The position numbers were made by a program, and so were the translations under genes. 64,000 nucleotides of DNA from Siphonodentalium dalli (lineage: Eukaryota > Mollusca > Scaphopoda > Gadilida > Siphonodentaliidae): assembly GCA_032622095.1 (NCBI GenBank), contig CP136069.1:104000278-104064277 (forward strand). The letters are read 5' to 3'. Positions 1 through 11,332 of this stretch are shown piece by piece (the stretch's first letter is position 1; each line of letters begins with the position of its first letter). The notes beneath the pieces were generated by a model. The model did not search any database. It was not told the DNA's origin and worked only from the letters and a program-made list of their open reading frames with translations.

Positions 1-640
1 CAAAGTGTACCCGTGTTATTCTTTTGTAAAATAGCTGAGAAAGTATCCCGATAGGGTTGATAATTGGGAGCTGTGACCTCGTAATCAACACGGGTGCGTG
101 TTACAGTTCTATTTCAAACCGATCATGGCTGTGACGGTTCTGTCCATGAGATTTATTCGAACGATTTCTGCACTTGGGTCCGAAAGTCGTATTGTGTATC
201 TGACATTTTAAACCAGATAATGACTGTAGCTTATGTAATTTGCATAATATAACAGGTATATTAAGAAATAACACAATAAATACCTAATACGGGAGATTAA
301 GTGACATTAATAGGCAGAAATAAAATATTGAAAGTCCCGATGAGTATAGTATCATAAGCATGCCCGCCTATATAAATGACCAATGGTAATATAAATCTAC
401 CCTCAGGAGAATATGATATGTTATATTCATTTACTTAATCTGGGCATTATTGAAAGATCCAGGTGTGACAATATTTCAATGCCAGCGCCATCATATTTCC
501 TCCTCTGAAGTCCGCCTGGGGGACATTTACACATTTTTGTCGCCCAGACATGAATATAACTTATGAAATCACGTTCAACTGAATCACTGATAGGTTATGA
601 CGTGATTGGGGTGGTGGTGGGGGGGGGGCTTGGGGAGGGG
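1..640. other. no gene recognised
   Basis: AT-rich sequence with stop codons in all frames and a G-run near 620. The next PiT exon, expected on the minus strand somewhere below 5727, was looked for by eye from here to 5700 and not found, so the gene probably continues outside the window. Confidence 0.6.
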
Positions 641-1369
641 GTGCTTAATTGGTGTCTATCCCCAACTTTGGTAAAAATGTTCAACAGTTACAAATTTCTT
701 ATCTTAATACAATAGATTGGTTTGAAATTTAACACAAACAATATGTTGAAATTGTTCTCTTAATTTGATTTGACAACAATTTAATAGTGGGGATTTTGTC
801 GTTTTTAGACTAACATTTGCATACTTTCCTACACTTTAAACATGTAATCAACCATATTTGACATATACAAATGGACACCTCTTCTTTAGAGTTGGTCCAA
901 AACTCATGATGGGTGGCCATGAAGTACTAGTAGGGAGCAGGTGTGATCTAGTTTTCTATATCACATTTACCCCCCCCCCCCAATTGGCAAGAAACTGGTT
1001 TAAAGGACAAATAATCTAATTCAATTTAATAAGTATGCTTTGTATTAAATAATGTATGCTCTTTTGCAAAATAAATCATCTCTCTCTCCATCTGTTGGGA
1101 ACATTTCCAATCTTGTGGGGGTGGGGCGCCATGTTGGAAACTTCCAACACTTGGGAATCTTGAAGCCAGTATATATGTTTTTTGCAATTTTCAGGTTCAG
1201 ATATCCACATTTTCTCACTGGGCGCATGTATCCTGAGTTTCTCCCCCGGTTTGCATGGTGGCCGATCAAAGGCTACTGATCAATTCACTTCAGAATGGTA
1301 TACAATCTAGAGCTATAATGTGTCATGCAGTTGGGGAAAACCAAAGCCCAGTCCTTGTGCATGAGTTTG
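640..1369 (+). repeat. dispersed repeat family R1, copy 1
   Basis: Shares runs of similar sequence with 41930-42960 (same orientation) and about 53690-54010 (opposite). The shared parts include a CCAACTTTTG-like start, TTGAAATTGTTCT, CTAACATTTGCATA and a later block containing TTTTCAGGTTCAGAT and CAAAGCCCA. It is non-coding; small open frames on both strands overlap it and differ between copies. The family type was not identified and the ends are approximate. Confidence 0.5.
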
Positions 1370-1519
1370 TAGAAACAGCCAATCACCGCTCAGTGTTAGA
1401 ATCGAGGTCCTCATTTTAATATTCATTATGACCTGACCTCGATTCTAACACTGAGCGGTGATTGGCTGTTTCTACTATGTCAGTCATGGAAAGGTCAGGT
1501 CACAATGAATATTAAAATT
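1370..1519. repeat. compound inverted repeat (40-bp perfect arms)
   Basis: Bases 1370-1409 and 1435-1474 are perfect reverse complements over 40 bases with a 25-base loop. The loop plus inner stem (1412-1439) is in turn complementary, with one or two mismatches, to 1492-1519. The middle segment can therefore pair with either side, giving two mutually exclusive hairpins. It looks like a small foldback element; no protein is encoded. Confidence 0.85.
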
Positions 1520-1525
1520 AGGAAC

Positions 1526-2231
1526 TGTGTCACTTGACAAATATCTTTTTTAAAGTTGGAATTATCGACAGATTTCTCCTCTATTAGAATTGTTTACTGA
1601 CAATGTGTTGATTTGTATGAGTAAATAAATTATTAGCCGACAAGAAATCACTAAGTTCCAGATATTTAGTTGATCGTTTGACCCATTTTTAATGATAGTA
1701 AACTGTATAGGTGGTGAATTTAGAGACACATGTCCGACATTGCTGTCTGAGCCGGATCAAACCAAAAAATTACGCTCTCCGGAGACAATATTCGGTGGTT
1801 AAAATTTTATCAAATGCAACGTGTATGAAATTATGAATGGTTCTGATGTGAGTTTGTGGTATTTATTGAAAGATGAATTCTTTGCCGATCCATCCGTGTA
1901 TATATCGTTATCATTACTGGGGTGAATGGGCTAAATTTGTGCGACTCCCGAGCGATGGTGAAACGTTGAATTTCCACAGTTACCCTTGTCTATATAATGT
2001 TCCATTAACGCGAAGAAGGCGCGTATACAGGTCGGCGTATGGGCAGTGCAAACGGGGGCGGACAGCGGAGCGCGTTACAGGCCCATGTGGTGTCAACTAA
2101 CTTTTAACGTCTTATTTTTGGCTTTTTGTTGAGTAAAATACGTCTACGAAATAGACAACACTAGCCGATGTGCCCGGCCCTCTTCGACCGGGCTATTTAG
2201 GGATTTTTTTGTGATCGTCTCCGCCTGGGCA
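1526..2231. other. no gene recognised
   Basis: No convincing coding region. The short open frame around 1873-2100 has no recognisable domain. A GC-rich stretch with a CCCGGCCCTC/GACCGGGC-type stem near 2170-2205 precedes the tandem repeat that follows. Confidence 0.5.
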
Positions 2232-2665
2232 AACTATTGTTTGATCGGCCCGGAAACATGCCTATATGAGCGAATATGGTCAAGGTCAAGGACATGGTCG
2301 CACGTGAAATTGGACCCACCCATATTGTTCCCGGGATCAAAGTAGGGCTACATTATACCAAATTTGAGTCGGATTGGTCGAGGTCCAGAAAGATGCCTAT
2401 ATGAGCATATATGAGCGAGGTCAAGGTCAAGGACACGGTCGCAATTGAAATTGGACCCGACCATATTGTTCCCGTGATCAAAGTAGAACCAGCTACCAAA
2501 TTTGAGTGGGATCGGTCGAGGTCCAGAAACATGCCTATATGAGCGTATTTGAGCGAGGTCAAGGTCAAGGACACGGACGCACGTGAAATTGGACCCGCCC
2601 ATATTGTCCCCCGGATCAAAGTAGACCTACACACCAAATTTTAGTCGGATCGGTCGAGTAGTTTT
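2232..2665. repeat. ~135-bp tandem repeat, three copies
   Basis: The landmark ATGCCTATATGAGC recurs about every 135-138 bases (near 2258, 2394 and 2531). Each unit contains GGTCAAGGTCAAGGACA and a segment reading CCCATATTGT followed by GATCAAAGTAG. Open frames on the minus strand here are by-products of the repeat. The paired AGGTCA-type half-sites resemble those in the Helitron arrays at 26-34 kb, although the rest of the unit differs. Confidence 0.8.
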
Positions 2666-3799
2666 TCGAGTCTATAACACAAATACAAACATACAGACAG
2701 AAGTTCCAAAATATATAATTGATAAAATACAAGACAGATAACTCTATATATCCCGTCTACGCTCACGCTTTACGAAGTCCAGCGCAATGAAATTTCACTA
2801 TTGTTAACCGGCTGTTGACTCATAGAAATGTCGGGCCTGCAAAACGCGTTATTTTTCAAACTAGCTGTGAATTTTGATAGGCGTAACACAGCTTATTGGA
2901 TAAGCATAGAAAGGCAGTGTAATTCGTCGAAATTAATGACAAGTGGTGCAAATTTCAACTTAATGCATAGTTTGTTGTGTTTATCTTTGTATACTTTCAC
3001 AAAATTGGCAGTTCGAACCATGTACCATGGCAAATATTAGCAATAGTTTTTTACCCGTATAGAACGATTAATGGGGATAGAACCGACTCGATCAGGAGAG
3101 AACCCAAACAATAATCAAAATTCGCGGTTCTTGTCGTTGTTGTGACTCGCACAATGAATTTTTCGTTATTAACACGCTCATTGGTGCCACAGATTGTTGT
3201 GGGATCGAAAATAACTAATCGAATTATCACCTAGATGCCTCAAAATTGCGTTTTAACTGTCAAAAAGTCGTGAAAATGTATAATTTCGATCAGCAAGAAC
3301 CGTCACAAATCAGGCAAGAACCATCACAAACCGGCGATAGAACGATTTCCGATGTAACAGTTCCTACACAGTGACTCTGTCCCTATTCACCCAAAGACCT
3401 CTCATTGTGAGCTCCAATAGTTTTTACAATACAAAGGTGTTATCTATATAATGTTATACAGACATAATATGATGAGGATGCTGGCCCCTATGACCCCTGA
3501 ATCGAAACAGATTACCATAGTTCATATAAAGAAAGTAGGTATCCCTCAATCAAATGGTTTCACACATTACAATGTTTTACAAATAGCTTGGACACTAAAA
3601 TCCATAACCTTCAATGTTAATCTTCTAAGCGCTCTGTGGCCCCTAAAATTCAATCAATCCTGACAATATGAACAAATGGGAAAATAAGGTTCCTGGAAAT
3701 ATTAAGAACATCTACCATCTTTATTTTCCAAACAAAGCATCACCTACAATAGTCATGTAGATTTATGATTTATCTGCCTGTTACCTATGCATAGATAAA
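2666..3799. other. no gene recognised
   Basis: Non-coding by inspection. There are short open frames (2828-3040, 3451-3663) without recognisable domains or supporting splice signals. Confidence 0.5.
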
Positions 3800-4835
3800 T
3801 AATATTGGCTATCAGCCATTATTTTAATTTCAAATTGAAAGCATGTGTCTGAAGGGTTAATATATTTATAAAAAATCAATTAATCAGTCAATACCAAAAT
3901 CGATAGAAGTGAATAGTGTGGAAAGATAACCATAGATAAGATATATGAGGAAGAGTCCATGTACATTATAGCATTTGTATAAGGGAACCTTGCAAAGGGT
4001 TAATTACTTTTGGAAGCAGATCAATGGAATATAGAATAGGAGAAACAACAGTCTCATACTGCCCTAAATCAATTTGACAGATAGTATAAACTATTTGCCA
4101 GCCAGTGAGCAGTTGTTTTTATCTTTACCTTCATCTATTAAACCACCCCTGGAGTTCTGAACCATATGTCATCACTCAACTAATAACAGATTTCACTTGG
4201 AATGACATCTATTAAACGTACTCTCATATACTCTGGAATTGGATGGTCACATGGTAATTTATTGATATCATTATATTACATACAACTATTGCCATAACTA
4301 AAGGACCATAACTATTGCAATGAAATATTCATATTTTCAAAACAGGACATCACACCTAATTAATAGTATAAAACCCAAACAAATGAAAGTGTCAATGACA
4401 ATTTTTTGTTTAATTTAATTGTTTTTTTTATTATTTTAAAAGTTAAAAAAAAATATTCAATAATTTTTGTGTTTGTAAATTGAGCAAAAAATGTGTCATA
4501 ACTTCTTTAAAATAAATCGGATCACACCCATATTCGAACTCGATCTGTATTTTGGGCTGAGAAATTCACACAGCAAATTTGATTCCAATCAGATAAAAAA
4601 TGTTTGAGTTACGACAACATGCGAATTCTAATTCGAAAAAGGGCCATAACTCTGTGAAAAAGACCCGGATCAAACCCATATTTTATTTTGGCCTGAGAAA
4701 CCGATATACAAAATTTGGTTGTGATCGGATAGAAACTAGAAACGGACGGATAGACAGACGGACGGACGGACGACGAGTGGTCAATCCGGACGTCGACACT
4801 ATGTTTACCATACTATGGTATGGGTAAACATAAAA
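3800..4835 (+). repeat. dispersed repeat family R2, copy 1, with (ACGG)n and terminal stem-loop
   Basis: The body contains AGGGTTAAT, TCAATACCAAAATCGATA and a CGGATCA...CCCATATTCGAACTCGATCTGTATTTTGG segment shared with 47525-48707 and 56006-59402. It ends with an ACGG/GACGG microsatellite (about 4741-4775), then a stem-loop (4801-4831; arms ATGTTTACCATAC and GTATGGGTAAACAT) followed by A-rich sequence. The same tail closes the other two copies. It is probably a non-autonomous transposable element of unidentified class. Confidence 0.7.
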
Positions 4836-4984
4836 ATTGTTGTATTTGGCCAAGGGAAATATGAAAATGAGATATTTTATATTGGAAATGAGCATATAGA
4901 ATTATCCAAAAGTTATTAGTATCTTGGGATGACATTTAGCAATGAGAACCAATTTATTGACGAATAGAAAAAAAGGTGTGCTGC

Positions 4985-5665
4985 GCCCAAAAAGGCTATG
5001 TTCTCACTCATTCACAAAATGAGAAAATCACATGTAACCTTTGATGTTATAATTGATATATATAATAAAGCAACCCTCACGTATGGATATGAAGTATGGG
5101 GATATGGTTCTAATGCTATGGTTGAGACAACAGAGTTATTGTTGTTAAAATTCATTTTGGGCATGAAGATTACAACACCGACTGCTATGATATATGGTGA
5201 ACTGGGCATAATCCCAGTTTCAGCTATAATTAAACACAAAATGTTATGTTACTGGACCAGAATGATTGAAGGTGAAGGCTGGCAATTGACAAAAATACTA
5301 TATGAGTCAATGATTTGAAGTAAAAAAAACTAAGCGTGCCTTTAAATGTGTGAATGGCATCAGAAAAATATTAAATGAAATTGGAATGTCATTTATTTGG
5401 AGCGACCAACATTTATATAGGAGGTTAATGCCTTAATGGTTCAAATATGCAACAGGGGATAGACTAAGAGATATGCACATGCAAGAATGAAGGGGTAAAC
5501 TTGATACTTCTTATAAATACATATTTTATAGAGCAGTTAAACACAATTACGCAATGGAACCACATATCAAATACATCAGATGCAAAGGTCATAGCATAAA
5601 CGTGACGAAGTTTTGTATTAGTTGAGCTAAAATCGAATCTGCACTTTAGGTACAAGACATTTTAC
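4985..5665 (+). mobile_element. LINE fragment A (reverse transcriptase C-terminal part), decayed
   Basis: The plus strand encodes a region typical of the post-catalytic part of APE-type LINE polymerases. It has a TYGYEVWGY block (family: YGxEVWG), then LKFILGMK and YGELGIIPV. After a stop and frame changes come the blocks WVNGIRKIL and FIWSDQHLY, and then a degenerate form of the NHKLPIE-type block near 5560-5600. The reverse transcriptase catalytic motifs are missing and stops are present, so this is a 5'-truncated relic. It ends about 60 bases from a PiT exon and belongs to the same LINE group as fragments B and C. Confidence 0.75.
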
Positions 5666-5726
5666 ACATAAATGGTATTTACTGATAGCCTCCTGTATAA
5701 ATGTATAATTTTTCTATACAACTCAC

Positions 5727-5867
5727 CAATCATCCCAAGCTTGAACCACCCAACTCCCTTCGCTTGATGTGCGACCAGGGAGAATCCGACAGTAGCACCA
5801 ACTATGCTGTGCGTTGTGGACACAGGAAGAGCAAAGAAGGTGGCGACAAGAAGCCAAATGCAAGATC
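5727..5867 (-). CDS. PiT/SLC20-family sodium-phosphate symporter, third visible coding exon
   Basis: This minus-strand exon encodes [16 protein letters not shown], then [14 protein letters not shown], then a [10 protein letters not shown] end. It matches the membrane and re-entrant region of PiT transporters (animal forms read PISGTHCIVGATIGFSLV). PiT proteins import inorganic phosphate with sodium across the plasma membrane. The splice acceptor is TACTTATAG just before base 5867 and the donor is GTGAGT at 5726-5721; both junctions are phase 1. The exon is 141 bases (47 codons) with no frameshift or stop, and joins in frame to the exon at 22652-22753. A Helitron begins 34 bases upstream of the acceptor. 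The following exon lies outside the window. Whether the gene is the orthologue of human SLC20A1 or SLC20A2 cannot be decided. Confidence 0.93.
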
Positions 5868-6187
5868 CTATAAGTATTAAATAAGACAAACCGGTATATA
5901 ATCTATACTAATAAACCTCAATTTGGGTTGTTTGTTTGTCCGATCAAACGACTCGACCATCGGAGATGAACATTTATATATAGGGGTAATTTGACGAGGG
6001 GAGCGTTACTAGACATGTCCCATTTACCTCAGATGTCTTAAAATGGCAGGGGGTGTCGGAAAAAATTTGCAACATATAGGGCCTAGGGGTGGGTCCCCCG
6101 CGGCCGGACCATTTTTTTAAAATCCACTTTTTGTCATTTTTTTCACCGATACAAGAACTTTGAGTTTTGCTATGTCTTCAGTGGCCA

Positions 6188-6666
6188 CTTAAAGGTACTC
6201 AACCCGATAAAACTCCTCTCAATTACTATTTCAATGGCTTCGGGGGTCAAAATTATTTGATTCGAGTCGAGGAAGTCACCCATCAAAGCTCAGATTTGTT
6301 AGATATCGATTTTAAAAATCTATTATTTTTCATTATCGGGAATACTATCTGGCCCAGAACTCAGTCAAATTTGCGTTAAAATTACCACTTGATTTTAGAG
6401 TTATTCATCCTTGTCTGTTTGAATAGATTTGGAGTACACATCCAGAGCAGATTACGGCAGTTATTAGTACTCATCTCGAGAACATAACAAATTTGAAAAA
6501 TCAATATCTAATAACTCTGAGCTTTGTTTGATGGGTTCCTCGACTCGAATCAAATATTTTTTACCCCCAAAGCCAAAGAAATAGTAATATAGGACCCTCT
6601 GATCGGATTGTTGTTGTTGGAATCTGTTGAGATGGGGACCCTCTTTACGGGTTGAGTACCTTTAAG
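6188..6666. mobile_element. foldback element nested in the Helitron (family FB2, copy 1)
   Basis: Both ends read CTTAAAGGTACTCAACCCG (left at 6188, right as reverse complement ending 6666). The inverted arms continue imperfectly for about 140-170 bases: TTTGATTCGAGTCGAGGAA and CAAAGCTCAGA occur on both arms in opposite orientation. Internal sequence is AT-rich and non-coding. A second copy lies at about 43040-43376. Confidence 0.8.
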
Positions 6667-6870
6667 AACATAATAGGTATAAGTTATTGGTTTTATTTGC
6701 TTTGAAACTCATTATTTCTGTTTTCATTTTAGTGGGCGTGGCACCTAAAAATGGAACAAAATTGCAAAAATAAATTCCAATTTTTTTTTTTCTCCATTCT
6801 TTTTGTTTTTTTTTGTGTAGTCCAAGGGTAACTAAGGCCATTTTCAGCGTGATATGTTTTTACTTTTGAC

Positions 6871-6893
6871 CGACCCCCCCCCCCCCCCCCCCC
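6871..6893. repeat. poly-C run
   Basis: An uninterrupted C tract of about 23 bases, within the Helitron. Similar C or G tracts occur near 970, 12414, 18130, 19700 and 43050. Confidence 0.9.
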
Positions 6894-7689
6894 TGAAAAT
6901 GGAACTAATAATTATGTTATAATATATTTTTGCTAGAGGCGACCAAACGGTTGGATCATCGGAGCTGATCATTTGTAGATATGGGTAATTTGACCCTTGG
7001 ATCGTATTATATATGTTCAGTTGTGCTCAGATGTCTTAAATGTCACTAATCTGACTTAAAGGAGCAAATATGAGCAATAAAAAGCGTTTCTTATCAGCTT
7101 AGAAGATATGTGGGAAAATTGGTATATATGGGTCACCTGCCCATGGGATTGTCATGGGATAGGCGCATCGGATGACTTAAAGGGGGGGGCTAATAAATTA
7201 TATGATCACCAAAGAGAGAGCGTTGGTGATCAGCCCAGACGACATGTGGGAAAATTGGTGGACAAAATTAAATTGACCCAGGGAATGTCACTGGATAGGT
7301 GATGTTGACCTCAAATGATTAAAGAGGCTCTAATAATTAGAAATAAAGAGCATTTATTATCAACTTAAAATATATATGTAATAATATCCGTGGTCATGCA
7401 ATAAGTGCTGTTTACCCCAGATGAATAATAATCATTATTTAGACTTGAATGGCCAATAATAAATTACGCATTCTTCACCCGAGCAACACCGAGTACCACA
7501 GCTAGTACTACATATACCATTAGATTTGACATATCGAAATGTCGCTGTTGTAAGTCATTCGAAAGTATGGACATCTAAACCAAGATGGCAGGAAGTAGTT
7601 CGTACGTGGAACATGATTCCTTATAAAATAAAATGTAACCGACCACATGTCCCCCAAGAAGGTGGCTTTTTAATAAGGTCAGGATAGCT

Positions 7690-8500
7690 TTTTTTAACTC
7701 TGTAAAAATTCATGGACTGTGGCCAAATTCAAACTTGACCTTTGTCTTCTGAAATTTGAACCACGTACCATTCAGTTGAATTTAAAAACAAGCAGATAAC
7801 TAAGTAAAGTTATCATCTGGAAAATAAAATAATCAGCAAATTTTAAGTCGACACTGACCATAACTCCCGCAAAAATGGGCGGACCAAACCCAAATTCGAA
7901 CTTGATCTGTATCTCCTTTTGGTAAAACCACATACCAAATTAAAAAACAATCAGATTAAAAAAAAACTCACTCATCTCAAAACCAAAATAATCGGCAAAT
8001 TCTAAGTCTACCTGGGCAATAAGTTATAACTTCGACAAAAAAAAATGGGCGCATCCGCACCCATATTCGAACATGACCTATATTTGGAGCTGATAACCTG
8101 ACATACATACCAAATTTAGATCAGATCCGAACACACAAACTAAAGTTATCATCCGGAAACCTCAAAACCTCAAAAAGTCGGAAAGGGACCATACCTCCAG
8201 CAAAAATGGTCAGACCGAACCCATATTCAAATGTGACCTGTATTTTGAACTCATAAAATCAGATACCAAATATGGTTTCATTCCGATAACACAAAATAAA
8301 GTTATCATCCGGAAACTTTTCAAACTGACCGTCGGACAGAAGTGGCCGGACCGGACCCATATTCAAACTTGTGTTTTGAGCTGATAAACTCACATACTAA
8401 ATTTGGTTTCGATAGCCAAAAATAAAGTTATTGTCTGCACAGACGGCTCGGCGACCGTACGGACGCACTGACGGACGACGGACGAGGTAAGATAAAGTTG
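7690..8500 (+). repeat. degenerate tandem repeat with GGAC-rich end
   Basis: Several copies of a ~120-180 bp unit with the landmarks AAAATGGGCGGACC, CCCATATTCGAAC, TACCAAATTTGGTTTC and AAAGTTATCATCCGGAAAC. It closes with a GACGGACGACGGACGAGG stretch (about 8465-8490). The wording overlaps with family R2 (CATATTCGAACT...CTGTATTTTG), so the two families are probably related. It is non-coding. Confidence 0.65.
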
Positions 8501-8520
8501 GGACACCGTGTAGACACCAG

Positions 8521-9460
8521 ACAAGATGGTGTCCACCATGGCCGCAGCAACAGGAAGGGTTAGCATACTCTACATTTGGGAATACCCATAGAATTTCAAC
8601 GCGGACAATTGGACCAAAAACCTAATTACATCAAAAACAAAAACAATTATGCGGACAATTGGACCAAAACCATAAGTACAAAATTCTGCAAACTATCACA
8701 GCATGGATAGAGTTAATGTTAAGTTCCCGTGCTTAAGGTGAATGTACTGACCGCCCAGTGAGTGCATATGGTTTACTCAAACACTTCTTCAATAAAATTT
8801 AATCTCGATTTAACAAAGTATACATGAGTGAAAAACAACTTTGCTTACAAATAACATGTCTTGCGGTTAATCTAATCGGGAGGCTCTTTAGAAATTGAAC
8901 AATGGCGTCGTCTGATCGCTCCGCTATTTGGATACGTGTATTCATAAGAATGTTGACACGAATAGCATGTTTTTCAATACGTCAGATTCTAGAAATAAAT
9001 TTCTCCAGATAACCCATTGGTCGAATATGTTGAAATGAGTTTTCCTATTAAATTTTGGCCAGTCAAGCCAGTCAGATATTCTAACACACACAAATGACGG
9101 ACATAACGACTGGTGAAGCAGATTTAATCGAACATTCTGTACAAAAACAAAGTTTATGGTAAAACAAACATCAATTGGTGGATAACAAATGTTTCTCGTT
9201 GTTGTGTGATATTGTCGACGGCACATGTCGGTTTTGCTTGCGAGTTCTATGGATATAGTCACCCCTGATGAGACACAATGCAGAAACAACTACAGGTTAT
9301 TCATGCTAAACAGCGAATATCACTATGAGATGATGAGTTATTTGAAGATCTTGAAGAATGCGGACCAGTTACGGGGAAGGTTATACAAAACAAGCCGAAT
9401 GGAGGTTTAAAATCGCTTCTAGTGAGAAATTTAAAAAAAAGTCACACAGAAAGCGCAGTT
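8521..9460. other. no gene recognised
   Basis: Open frames of 115 (minus, 8942-9289) and 61 codons (plus, 9225-9410) overlap one another and have no recognisable domain. A plus-strand ATGGCGTCGTCTGATCGCTC at 8902 could be a gene start, but its frame closes after about 35 codons. Confidence 0.4.
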
Positions 9461-9893
9461 ATTTTTAACCATGGGAGCAACCAACACTTCAACTTTCTGT
9501 TTATTTTCCTTAGAAACGCCGTTCATGACATGACCGCCGTCGTCAAGAAGTAACACATATGCGCAGTTATTTTTAACCATGATCGCATACCTATAAATAA
9601 CCAACATTTCAACTTACTGTTTACCTTCCTTAGAAACGCCGTTCATGACATGACCGCCGCTGTCAAGAAGTAACACATGAGCTCAGTTATTTTTAACCAT
9701 GATCGCATACTTATAAATAACCCGCACTTCAACTTCCTGTTTACCTTCCTGTTTACCTTCCTTAGTAACGATGTTCATGACATGACCGCCGCTGTCAAGA
9801 AGTAACACATGAGCGCAGTTATTTTTAACCATGATGGCATAATTATAAATAACCCGCACTTCAACTTCCTGTTTACCCTCCTTAGAAACCCCT
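9461..9893. repeat. ~120-bp minisatellite, about 3.5 copies
   Basis: The landmark GTTCATGACATGACCGCC recurs at 9521, 9641 and 9773. Units contain AGTAACACAT, GCGCAGTTATTTTTAACCAT and TCAACTTCCTGTTTACCTTCC. The third unit is 12 bases longer because TGTTTACCTTCC is duplicated. It lies immediately upstream of the polymerase-helicase relic. Confidence 0.85.
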
Positions 9894-10213
9894 ACCACAC
9901 CCAATGCACCGATTGCATATGGATGTCGGAAACGACATATATATACTTTACTCATGAATGCACCGATTGCATATAAATGTCGGAAACGACATATACTTAC
10001 TCTTGAATACTTATGCTCTTATTCTGTATTACATAATATGGGCCGGCCAACTACCCTCGCCGGCCCGGGGTCTCCTTTTAGATACACCCGTGACAATGGA
10101 CAAATATTATATGAAGGGCAAAACACAGTGGCTTACCCTCAGCTCTTTAGAGTTATGTTCGCGGCACTATATGGTGGGGGGGGGGGGGGTACCGTAAAGT
10201 ACATCTGGTCAGA

Positions 10214-10426
10214 ATGCGGAAGGGATCATGCACAAAACTTTGCCGTGTTTGTGGTAAGGGGATAACTAATCAAATATCACTCTGCTTGAGGTGCGGTTAC
10301 ATAAAAGAGAAGACAAAATTATGTCACCAAAAGCAAAGAGCTGCAGAACAGGAATTTGCTAGACTGAAGCAAAGGGCTGTGGATAAGGAATTTGCTCGGC
10401 TGGCGGCCATTGACATTTTCTATTAG
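10214..10426 (+). pseudogene. Cys-rich zinc-ribbon-like fragment upstream of the polymerase relic
   Basis: A 70-codon open frame with a CRVCGKGITNQ...CLRCG arrangement (two CxxC pairs about 11 residues apart, plus a later C), followed by a charged segment in which QRAAEQEFARLK and QRAVDKEFARLA repeat. Paired CxxC motifs suggest zinc binding, but the family was not recognised. It may be the N-terminal part of the same polyprotein or a separate small gene. Confidence 0.35.
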
Positions 10427-10461
10427 AGATATATGGTTACAATGAGTATACCTATGAGGAT

Positions 10462-10719
10462 ATGTCTACTGTACGCCAGCTTCAAACCCAAGCCAAAGAT
10501 TTCGGCTTGAGTGGGTATTCCTCACTTCGAAAGATTGACCTGTTCAATGCGATTGCCAACGTCCGTGCTACAGAGCTTATTTCACACAGGCGGCGGGCCC
10601 AGAAGATAGGCCGGTTCCCTGCTATTCGTGGGGATGTTTTCAACTCCCACAATCGCGGTCAGAGAGGCAGCGAGATTAAACAGATCGACGCTGAGGTCAC
10701 AGTGTCACTGCGCGCATGA
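10462..10719 (+). pseudogene. SAP/Rho-N-like N-terminal fragment of the relic
   Basis: The frame reads TVRQLQTQAKDFGLSGYSSL followed by RKIDLFNAI, a helix-loop-helix pattern like SAP or Rho N-terminal nucleic-acid-binding domains (a leucine at the first helix, G-x-S/K-x-L at the turn). It is followed by an Arg-rich segment. A stop at 10717-10719 closes it, after which related basic sequence continues in another frame to about 10910. The domain assignment rests on pattern only. Confidence 0.4.
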
Positions 10720-11332
10720 GAAGATATTGCAAAGGAACCCATAGGAGAAGAGAACTGTTGAGGCACGGCGAAAGGAAGCGGCGATTGCGGAGCATTGTGC
10801 GAGAAGGCCCTGAGGTCCTCAAAAAATGGAGGGAGAGGGGGCAATTTGACCTGGATATCCGGGTCCCGCACCCGGTGAGGCTCCCGGCTGACGAACCGTG
10901 GTTGGCATAATGAACGATGCCAAAGACGAGTTTGAAGTCGACAGCGCAGACGCAGTCTATTCCACATGGATAGTATAGAGAGTCGACGCAAACGACGTCT
11001 CTAATGCCCACGGGGGTCAGAAAGCCCTAAATGCCTGCATGACGAATGTTAGGACAGCACAGCTCATCACGACCGTGTCAGAGGGCGAGTTCCTCCTAAA
11101 ATTCAAGCACTTGCGTGAGCGTAATTATGGTAACTGGGTCGTCGAGGATAAGTTAAACCCGGTCAGAACAGAGGGAAAGAAGGGGCAAGGTACTGTTGAA
11201 ATCAATCGAGACACGAAGCCTGGTGTGTTGAGGGGGAACCGACCATGTGTTTTACCAGAACGCATACCCGGTCACCGCGGTTGTCTACGGTATCTACCCC
11301 CTGAGAGACCCAGATCCTGCAAACCTACCCCA

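Larger units (their letters stand above)
5902..7505 (+). mobile_element. non-autonomous Helitron (TC...CTAG)
   Basis: It starts TCTATACTAATAAA after a host A (5901). It ends with a decayed hairpin (CCCGAGCAACACCGAG, 7478-7493) nine bases before CTAG (7502-7505), followed by a host T. These are the structural hallmarks of Helitrons: 5' TC, 3' hairpin, CTRR terminus and A/T insertion site. The length is 1604 bases. No Rep/helicase coding sequence is visible. A foldback element (6188-6666) is nested inside. A second copy of the 5' region (CGGAG...GGTAATTTGAC) recurs at about 6938-7060, followed by two degenerate ~165-bp repeats. The hairpin differs from a perfect stem by G-to-A changes, suggesting age. 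Confidence 0.8.

Noticed and set aside
1-5700. Search for the next PiT exon (expected SW..SP motif region) on the minus strand
   Set aside because: No matching segment found by eye; the gene probably continues outside the window.
8942-9289. 115-codon minus-strand open frame
   Set aside because: No recognisable domain, no splice context, antisense frame partly open as well.
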